Origin: an uncultured Bacteroidales bacterium
GTDB taxonomy: Bacteria; Bacteroidota; Bacteroidia; Bacteroidales; Bacteroidaceae
Length of the DNA stretch: 46,651 nucleotides
Direction: 5' to 3'
Assembly: GCA_902775975.1 (NCBI GenBank)
Contig: CACYOC010000018.1
Span: 1 to 46,651 of the forward strand
The translations under genes and the position numbers were made by a program. The notes under the pieces were generated by a model. It made no database searches. It was not told the DNA's origin and saw only the letters and a list, made by a program, of their open reading frames with translations. Each line of letters begins with the position of its first letter. Positions within the stretch are counted from its first letter, which is position 1. Positions 23,477-29,447 of the stretch are shown one piece after another.

Positions 23477-23490
23477 TTGATAGTTGTCAA
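23477..23490. promoter_or_regulatory. CRP/FNR-like dyad upstream of the small-protein gene
   Basis: TTGA-TAGTTG-TCAA, starting 69 bases upstream of the -7 element of the small-protein promoter, the same spacing as for RNAs A and B. Confidence 0.5.
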
Positions 23491-23506
23491 TAAAAACCTG
23501 CTTCTA

Positions 23507-23520
23507 TTGACTTGTATCAA
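23507..23520. promoter_or_regulatory. Second CRP/FNR-like dyad, next to the flippase promoter
   Basis: TTGA-CTTGTA-TCAA, centred 30 bases from the previous dyad. It overlaps the -33 region of the plus-strand promoter whose -7 element TACCTTTG is at 23533-23540. Confidence 0.45.
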
Positions 23521-23532
23521 AAATATTTTTCT

Positions 23533-23540
23533 TACCTTTG
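23533..23540 (+). promoter_or_regulatory. -7 element of the flippase-like gene; nearly leaderless
   Basis: TACCTTTG, followed by the ATG at 23550. The expected transcription start is only a few bases before the ATG, so the mRNA would be leaderless or nearly so. Confidence 0.55.
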
Positions 23541-23549
23541 CATCTGGTT

Positions 23550-24569
23550 ATGAAAATAGGGAGTGTGATATTGAAGGTTCTCATGCCGTTGCTGCTGGGC
23601 GCTGCGATACTTTACTGGATGTATCGTGGCGAGGATTGGCAGCAGCTGTGGTATGTGATGACGGTCGAGATGGACTGGACGTGGATGCTGCTCAGCTTCC
23701 CCTTCGGCATTATGGCTCAGGTGGTGCGCGGCTGGCGCTGGCGTCAGACCCTCGACCCCGTTCTTTCGCACCCTCGCCCCCCCGTGCCCTCTTCCCCCCG
23801 CACCTCCGTGCTGATACACAGCATCTTCCTGTCGTATGCCGCCTCGCTGGTCATTCCCAGGGTAGGGGAGTTTACGCGTTGCGGTGTGCTGAACCGCTAC
23901 GACGGTGTGTCTTTTCCCAAGGCATTGGGCACGGTAGTGACGGAGCGCGCCATCGACACGCTGCTGGTGATGGGCATCACGTCGGTCATGCTGATTGTGG
24001 AGATGAGTACCTTCGGCACGTTCTTCCGTCAGACGGGTACCGACCTCAACAGCATTCTGCACCGCTTCTCGTGGACGGGCTACTTTGTGGCTGCCGTCTC
24101 GGCAGTGGCTATCCTCGTCATGCTGCACTTCCTGTTGCGCAAACTCTCTATATATAATAAGGTAAGGGCTACGCTGAGCGGCATCTGGCAGGGTGTCATC
24201 TCGCTGAAGGATGTGCGCAACATCCCCTTGTTCGTCTGTGCCACCATCGGCATCTGGCTCTGCTACTTCCTGCACTACTACCTGACGTTCTTCTGCTTCG
24301 ACTTCACGGCGAATTTAGGCATTGGTTGTGCCTTGGTAACGTTTATTGTTGGCTCCATTGCCGTCGTTGTTCCTACGCCTAACGGTGCTGGTCCCTGGCA
24401 TTTTGCAGTGAAGACGATGCTCATCCTCTACGGTGTTGCGGATGTTCATGCGTTGTACTTCGTCTTGATAGTGCATACGGTGCAAACGATGCTGGTCGTC
24501 GTGTTGGGCATCTATGCGTGGCTGGCATTGAATTTTACGAAACGATTAAACCCTAAAACAATAGAATGA
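23550..24569 (+). CDS. Lysylphosphatidylglycerol synthase TM-region/flippase-like membrane protein
   Basis: 339 residues from the ATG at 23550 (MKIGSVILKVLMPLLLGAAI); a TTG at 23538 lies inside the promoter element. Seven to eight membrane helices are seen. Family marks of the UPF0104 / LPG-synthase TM region are 'AQVVRGWRWRQTL', 'SYAASLVIPRVGEFTRCGVL', 'ALGTVVTERAIDTLLV' and 'PTPNGAGPWHFAVKTMLILY'. It lacks the soluble aminoacyl-transfer domain of MprF, so a lipid or glycolipid translocation role is the usual guess; no substrate is evident. A proline-rich insertion ('HPRPPVPSSPRTS') is encoded by a C-rich repeat at 23768-23811. It overlaps pepD by four bases (ATGA). Confidence 0.82.
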   Translation: MKIGSVILKVLMPLLLGAAILYWMYRGEDWQQLWYVMTVEMDWTWMLLSFPFGIMAQVVRGWRWRQTLDPVLSHPRPPVPSSPRTSVLIHSIFLSYAASLVIPRVGEFTRCGVLNRYDGVSFPKALGTVVTERAIDTLLVMGITSVMLIVEMSTFGTFFRQTGTDLNSILHRFSWTGYFVAAVSAVAILVMLHFLLRKLSIYNKVRATLSGIWQGVISLKDVRNIPLFVCATIGIWLCYFLHYYLTFFCFDFTANLGIGCALVTFIVGSIAVVVPTPNGAGPWHFAVKTMLILYGVADVHALYFVLIVHTVQTMLVVVLGIYAWLALNFTKRLNPKTIE

Positions 24570-26029
24570 TGAACGAAATTGAAAAACTGAATCCGCAGTG
24601 CGTATGGAAGAACTTCTATGCACTGACGCAAGTACCCCGTCCCAGTGGACATTTAGAGAAAATACAGCAGTTCCTGTTAGACTTCGGCAAACAGGCAGGA
24701 GTCGAGGCCTTCAAAGACCCTGCAGGAAATATCGTGTTCCGCAAGCCCGCCTCAGCAGGCATGGAGAACCGCAAGGGCGTTATTCTGCAAGCCCACATGG
24801 ACATGGTGCCTCAGAAGACTCCCGAGAGCAAGCACTGCTTCGAGACAGACCCCATAGAGCCGTGGATCGACGGTGAGTGGGCGAAGGCGAAAGGTACAAC
24901 ACTGGGTGCCGACAACGGCCTGGGCGTGGCAGCCATCATGGCTATCATGGAAGACAAGACACTGAAGCACGGACCTATTGACGCTCTCATCACTCGTGAC
25001 GAGGAGACTGGCATGTTTGGCGCTAACGAACTGCCGGAAGGTGAGTTGCAGGGCGACATTCTGATGAACCTCGACTCCGAGCACTGGGGCAAGTTCGTCA
25101 TCGGTTCTGCCGGTGGTATCGACGTGACAGCCACGATGGACTATCAGGAGGTGGATACCGATGCAGAGGACGTGGCAGTACGTATTACTGTCAAGAACCT
25201 GCGCGGCGGACATAGTGGACTGGAAATCAACGAAGGCCGCGCCAATGCCAATAAGCTCTTAGTGCAGATTGTCCGCGAGGCCATCAGCGAGACCGAAGCC
25301 CGCCTGGCATCGTGGAACGGTGGCAACATGCGCAACGCCATTCCCTTCAAGGCTGAGGCTGTGCTGACGCTGCCCAAGGAGAATGTCGCTATCCTGAAGG
25401 ACATTGCTAATGACTGGAAGGATACCTTTAACGACGAGTTCAAACTCATCGAGCCGCAGGGCGTCGAGGTCATCGTCGAAGACGTAGCTACGCCGCAGAA
25501 GGAAGTGCCTGCCGAGATTCAGGACAACCTCATCAGCGCTATCTTTGCCTGTCACGACGGCGTTATCCGCATGATTCCCTCTTACCCCAGCGTGGTAGAG
25601 ACCTCCAGCAACCTCGCCATCATCAATATCGGTGAGGGCAAGGCTGCCATCAAGATCCTGGCACGCTCCAGTCGTGAGGACATGAAGGACTATGTCGCCA
25701 CGATGCTGGAGAGCTGCTTCAACATGGCAGGCATGAAGGTAGAGACCAGTGGCTCGTATGGCGGCTGGGATCCCAATCCCGACTCGGAGATTCTTCACCT
25801 GCTGCTGAAAGAGTATAAGGAACTGTTCGGCAAGGAGGGCATCATTCAGGTGGATCATGCTGGTCTGGAGTGCTCCGTCATTTTAGGCAAGTACCCCTGG
25901 CTCGACGTCGTCAGCCTTGGTCCTACGATGAAGTCGCCGCACACCACCACCGAGCGCGCCCTCATCGAGACCGTTGCACCTTTCTGGCAGTTGCTGAAGA
26001 AGACGCTGGAAGATATTCCGGAGAAGTAA
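24566..26029 (+). CDS. pepD: Cytosolic aminoacyl-histidine (nonspecific) dipeptidase, M20 family
   Basis: 487 residues, the usual PepD length. It hydrolyses dipeptides with a di-zinc centre in the cytoplasm. Metal and catalytic motifs are in order: 'VILQAHMDMVPQK' (His, Asp), 'LGADNGLGVAAIMA' (bridging Asp), 'ITRDEETGMFGA' (Glu-Glu), 'MNLDSEHWG' (Asp), 'DHAGLECSVI', and 'KSPHTTTERALIETV' (last His ligand). 'KNLRGGHSGLEI' lies in the lid domain. The start is the ATG at 24566, overlapping the TGA of the flippase-like gene; a second ATG at 24569 is also possible. No signal peptide. Confidence 0.93.
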   Translation: MMNEIEKLNPQCVWKNFYALTQVPRPSGHLEKIQQFLLDFGKQAGVEAFKDPAGNIVFRKPASAGMENRKGVILQAHMDMVPQKTPESKHCFETDPIEPWIDGEWAKAKGTTLGADNGLGVAAIMAIMEDKTLKHGPIDALITRDEETGMFGANELPEGELQGDILMNLDSEHWGKFVIGSAGGIDVTATMDYQEVDTDAEDVAVRITVKNLRGGHSGLEINEGRANANKLLVQIVREAISETEARLASWNGGNMRNAIPFKAEAVLTLPKENVAILKDIANDWKDTFNDEFKLIEPQGVEVIVEDVATPQKEVPAEIQDNLISAIFACHDGVIRMIPSYPSVVETSSNLAIINIGEGKAAIKILARSSREDMKDYVATMLESCFNMAGMKVETSGSYGGWDPNPDSEILHLLLKEYKELFGKEGIIQVDHAGLECSVILGKYPWLDVVSLGPTMKSPHTTTERALIETVAPFWQLLKKTLEDIPEK

Positions 26030-26080
26030 ATTAATTAAAACACAGAGATTCTTCGACAAGCGAAGTGTGGCGCTGCAATC

Positions 26081-26181
26081 AGAGACACAGAGGTTTTTTA
26101 TATTAAAGATGAAATATAAAGAATTAAAGATTAAGATTTAAGTATTTATATAAATCAAAATAAAACCTCTGTATCTCTGTG
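26081..26181. repeat. Long-range inverted repeat of the CACAGAG family
   Basis: AGAGACACAGAGGTTTT at 26081-26097 pairs with AAAACCTCTGTATCTCT at 26162-26178 with one mismatch, around an AT-rich loop. Related CACAGAG units are at 26041-26047, and CTCTGTGTCTCTG units at 26174-26190 and at 40829-40845 inside the chromate transporter pair. In the rest of 26030-26310 I see no gene. Confidence 0.6.
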
Positions 26182-26310
26182 TCTCTGTGTTCGAATAAAT
26201 AAGAAAAATGTGCCTAAAGGGTAATTTTTCTAATTTCTAATTTATACCTTTGAGGCTGCGCCTCGAAGGTACTTCCGTTCGACAATAAAAATAAAAAAAT
26301 GCCTTTTTAT

Positions 26311-26341
26311 TTTGTATTGTGCTCACTTATTCGTACCTTTG
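26311..26341 (+). promoter_or_regulatory. Promoter of the corA transcript
   Basis: TTTG at 26311-26314, 19 bases, then TACCTTTG at 26334-26341. The predicted start is near 26347, giving a 5' leader of about 180 bases before corA. Confidence 0.65.
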
Positions 26342-26372
26342 CACCCGTAAAACAAAAAAAAATAGAAGAATT

Positions 26373-26408
26373 ATGGACGATTACCCGGCGGATACTTGTA
26401 AGAAGTAA
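26373..26408 (+). CDS. 11-residue leader peptide upstream of corA
   Basis: ATG at 26373 begins MDDYPADTCKK, then TAA. It lies about 25 bases after the predicted transcription start, preceded by purine-rich AGAAGAA. The peptide has three aspartates and a proline in its first seven residues, then two lysines. Just after its stop are two mutually exclusive hairpins (26414-26448). Position and composition suggest a regulatory upstream ORF for corA; no homology is claimed. Confidence 0.45.
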   Translation: MDDYPADTCKK

Positions 26409-26413
26409 GGCTG

Positions 26414-26448
26414 GAGGATAGGCAGGCAAGACCGCTAATCCTCTTGCC
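26414..26448 (+). promoter_or_regulatory. Alternative hairpins in the corA leader
   Basis: GAGGAT (26414-26419) can pair with ATCCTC (26438-26443), or GGCAAGA (26425-26431) can pair with TCTTGCC (26442-26448). The 3' arms share two bases, so only one can form. The first hairpin starts six bases after the leader-peptide stop, where a ribosome paused on the peptide would cover it. No T-run follows, so control may act on translation or by Rho rather than at an intrinsic terminator. Confidence 0.4.
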
Positions 26449-26455
26449 GCAGTTG

Positions 26456-26515
26456 TCAATTTGAATTGTCAATTGTCACAATTATCAATTATCAATTGTC
26501 AATGATCAATTAAAC
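26456..26515. repeat. TCAATT/GTCAATT repeat ahead of corA
   Basis: Roughly eight TCAATT or TCAATG units, in overlapping palindromic phase (AATTGTCAATT, AATTATCAATT). The same family is at 11863-11886. Confidence 0.65.
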
Positions 26516-26529
26516 AAAGGATTAGCACA

Positions 26530-27456
26530 ATGAAGACTTACTGGAACACCCAAAATGGGCTCAACCAGCTGCAGGAGTGGGAGCCCAACTGCTGGATACA
26601 AATGACGTGTCCCACAGAAGAAGACAGACAGATGTTGGAGGAACAGTTTAATATTCCCGACTATTTCCTCTCTGACATCAGCGATACCGACGAGCGTGCC
26701 CGCTACGAGTACGACGACGGCTGGATGCTGATAATCCTGCGCATACCCTACGTCAAGGAGGTACGTAGCCGCACGCCTTATACCACCGTACCCCTTGGTA
26801 TTATTCATAAGCGCGATGTCACGATTACCGTCTGCTACTACGAGACGAACATGATGATTGACTTCGTCTCCTTCCACCAGCGTCGCGGCGTAGGGTTCAC
26901 CGACTATGTCGATATGACGTTCCGCCTGTTCCTCTCCAGTGCCGTGTGGTACCTGAAGCGACTGAAGCAAATCTCCATGCTCATCGACAAGGCCAAGCGC
27001 AACCTGGACCGCGAGGTGAACAACGAGAGCCTGATAGGACTCTCCCGTCTGCAGGACTCGCTGACGTATTTCAACACCTCTATCCGTGGCAACGAGACGC
27101 TGCTGTCGAAGTTGAAGTTCAAGCTGCAGATTGACGAGCTGGATGCCGACCTCATCGAAGACGTCACTATTGAGATGACGCAGGCTCGTGAGACCACCAG
27201 CATCTACTCGAACATTCTGGAATCGACGATGGATACCTACCAGAGTATTATCAACAACAACATGAACACCATTATGCGTACACTCACCTCAGTGACCATC
27301 ATCCTCATGTTGCCTACGCTGGTAGCCTCGTTCTTTGGCATGAATCTTGTCAACGGCATGGAGACAAGCCCACTCGGATTTGTTGTCGCAATAGTGATTA
27401 GTATCTTCATTTCCGTGCTCTCGTGGGTCTTTTTCCGCCACAAACGACTCATTTAG
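26530..27456 (+). CDS. corA: CorA-family magnesium (divalent cation) transporter
   Basis: 308 residues, typical of CorA. The N-terminal cytoplasmic domain and a long stalk helix lead to two C-terminal membrane helices: 'VTIILMLPTLVASFFGMNLV' contains the signature GMN (about residues 268-270), and the second helix is 'GFVVAIVISIFISVLSWVFF', with the basic tail 'RHKRLI' expected inside. The loop between the helices is 'NGMETS', with one acidic residue instead of the more acidic E. coli loop. CorA channels form pentamers for Mg(2+) uptake. The gene has a long leader with a short ORF and alternative hairpins, suggesting regulated expression. Confidence 0.92.
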   Translation: MKTYWNTQNGLNQLQEWEPNCWIQMTCPTEEDRQMLEEQFNIPDYFLSDISDTDERARYEYDDGWMLIILRIPYVKEVRSRTPYTTVPLGIIHKRDVTITVCYYETNMMIDFVSFHQRRGVGFTDYVDMTFRLFLSSAVWYLKRLKQISMLIDKAKRNLDREVNNESLIGLSRLQDSLTYFNTSIRGNETLLSKLKFKLQIDELDADLIEDVTIEMTQARETTSIYSNILESTMDTYQSIINNNMNTIMRTLTSVTIILMLPTLVASFFGMNLVNGMETSPLGFVVAIVISIFISVLSWVFFRHKRLI

Positions 27457-27500
27457 TACACTTTTTTGCCAAAAAATTAGGTGGTTTCGGAATTATTTAC

Positions 27501-27508
27501 TAACTTTG
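27501..27508 (+). promoter_or_regulatory. Predicted -7 element for the DUF349 gene
   Basis: TAACTTTG, 58 bases before the ATG at 27567. Confidence 0.5.
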
Positions 27509-27566
27509 AAGCCCATATAACTGAAAAGGGAACTATCCCTGAACACGAACTTAATACAAATCTTAG

Positions 27567-29447
27567 ATGATGGACTCTCAAGAAAAAGCTCTTCAGGAAG
27601 AGCAGAATGTGAAGGAAAACGCCGTAGAAAACACTGAAGTTACAGAAGTGAATGATGTGACGGAAGCGACAGAAGCGCCGGAAGTGACAGAAGCGCCGGA
27701 AGTGACAGAGGTTTCTCAGGACACCGAGAACGTAGAGCGCAAGCAGTATCAGAGTAAGAAAGAAGTACTAGAGCGTGTGCGCGAAATAGCCCATGGCGAC
27801 GAGGCACCGCAAAAGGAAGAAGTGGACTATCTGAAAACCGTCTTCTACAAGTTGCATATTGCCGAGCGTGAAGCGCGCCTGAAGGAGTTTATTGACGGCG
27901 GTGGCGATCCCGAGCAGTATCAGATAACTCCCGATACCGAGGAAGAGGCCTTCAAGGCAGAGATGAGCGTTATCAGAGAGAAGCGCCAGCAACAGTTGCG
28001 TGAGATGGAGCAGGAGAAACAACAGAACCTGGAGCGCAAGTTGGCCATTATCGAGAAGCTGAAGACCATGGTTACCTCGCCCGAGGAGGCCAACAAGTCA
28101 TATAAGGATTTCAAGGCCCTGCAGGACGAGTGGCGCGAAATCAAGAATGTCCCCGCTGAGCGTGCCAACGAGCTGTGGCGCAACTATCAGCTCTATGTCG
28201 AGCAGTTCTACGACTTGCTGAAGTTGAACAGCGAGGCTCGTGAATACGACTTCAAGAAAAATCTGGAAGCCAAGACGCGCCTTTGCGAGGCTGCTGAGAA
28301 ACTTGCCGACGAGGCTGATGTCATCAGCGCCTTCCACCAGCTGCAGAAGTTGCACCAGGAGTTCCGTGAGACGGGTCCCGTAGCTCGTGAGCTCCGCGAG
28401 GAAATCTGGCAGCGCTTCAAGGCTGCGTCAACGGTTGTCAACAAGCGTCACCAGCAGCACTTCGAAGACCTCCGCGCAAAAGAGGAGGAGAACCTGGTGC
28501 GCAAGACTGCCCTCTGCGAAAAGGCAGAGGCCATCTGTGGCGAAGAGAACAAAGGCTCTGGCGACTGGGAGCGCCATACCAAGCAGATGATAGAGTTGCA
28601 GACGGAATGGAAGACCATCGGTTTCGCTCCGCAGAAGATGAACGTCAAGATCTTCGAGCGCTTCCGTGCTGCCTGTGACGACTTCTTCGGTCGCAAGGCT
28701 CAGTACTTCCGCTCGCTGAAAGACACCTTTAAGGAGAATGCCGACAAGAAACGCGCCTTGGTGGAGAAAGCCAAGGAGCTGCAAGACTCTACCGACTGGA
28801 AATCGACCTCCGACAAGCTCATCAACCTGCAGAAGGAGTGGAAGACCATCGGCATGGTGCCCAAGAAGTTGGGCGACCAGTTGTGGGAAGAGTTCCTCGG
28901 TGCCTGCAACAAGTTCTTTGAAGCCCGTAATGCAGCAGGTGCCAGCACCCGTAGCGACGAGCGTGAGAACCTGGAGAAGAAGCGTTCCATCATCGAACAA
29001 CTGAAAGCTCTGGCCGAGGAGACGGGCGAAAACCTGCAGCAGCGCGTACAGCAGCTGGTGGAGGAGTATCAGCAGGTGGGACATGTGCCCTTCAAGGAGA
29101 AGGATAAGCTCTATGAAGACTATCATGCCGTGCTCGACAAACTCTATAAGGAATTGAACATCAGCGTTGCCAAGCGCCGCCTGTCAAAGTTCAAGGACAA
29201 CCTGAAGCAGGTCGCCGAGCGTGGCGAGAATGCACTCGACAACGAGCGCGCCCGTCTGATGCGTCAGTATGAGCAGTTGAAGCAAGAGGTGCAGACCTAC
29301 GAGAATAATCTGGGCTTCCTCAATGCTTCCAGCAAGAAGGGCAACTCCCTCATCGACGAGATGAACCGCAAGGTGCAGAAGTTGAAGGATGAGGTGCAGC
29401 TGGTGCGTGAAAAGATTAAGGCTATTGACGCGGAGAATCGTCAGTAA
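27567..29447 (+). CDS. DUF349 repeat coiled-coil protein
   Basis: 626 residues, no signal peptide, so cytoplasmic. The first 60 residues are acidic low complexity with repeated 'EAPEVTEAPEVTEV'. Then about five DUF349 modules of 70-75 residues follow, each built on helices with 'LQxEWKxIGxxP' cores: 'LQDEWREIKNVPAERANELW', 'LHQEFRETGPVARELREEIW', 'LQTEWKTIGFAPQKMNVKIF', 'LQKEWKTIGMVPKKLGDQLW' and 'LVEEYQQVGHVPFKEKDKLY'. The C-terminus is a coiled coil. The family is common in Bacteroidetes; its function is unknown to me. The last 26 bases overlap the convergent rhamnosidase gene. Confidence 0.85.
   Translation: MMDSQEKALQEEQNVKENAVENTEVTEVNDVTEATEAPEVTEAPEVTEVSQDTENVERKQYQSKKEVLERVREIAHGDEAPQKEEVDYLKTVFYKLHIAEREARLKEFIDGGGDPEQYQITPDTEEEAFKAEMSVIREKRQQQLREMEQEKQQNLERKLAIIEKLKTMVTSPEEANKSYKDFKALQDEWREIKNVPAERANELWRNYQLYVEQFYDLLKLNSEAREYDFKKNLEAKTRLCEAAEKLADEADVISAFHQLQKLHQEFRETGPVARELREEIWQRFKAASTVVNKRHQQHFEDLRAKEEENLVRKTALCEKAEAICGEENKGSGDWERHTKQMIELQTEWKTIGFAPQKMNVKIFERFRAACDDFFGRKAQYFRSLKDTFKENADKKRALVEKAKELQDSTDWKSTSDKLINLQKEWKTIGMVPKKLGDQLWEEFLGACNKFFEARNAAGASTRSDERENLEKKRSIIEQLKALAEETGENLQQRVQQLVEEYQQVGHVPFKEKDKLYEDYHAVLDKLYKELNISVAKRRLSKFKDNLKQVAERGENALDNERARLMRQYEQLKQEVQTYENNLGFLNASSKKGNSLIDEMNRKVQKLKDEVQLVREKIKAIDAENRQ

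Noticed and set aside
23399-24157. 252-residue plus-strand frame overlapping the flippase-like gene
   Set aside because: Wrong frame; the membrane-protein motifs are in the frame starting at 23550.
26506-26970. 154-residue minus-strand frame opposite corA
   Set aside because: Antisense to a clear CorA gene; no motif.
28428-29126. 232-residue minus-strand frame within the DUF349 gene
   Set aside because: Leucine-rich antisense translation of coiled-coil codons; no motif or start signal.
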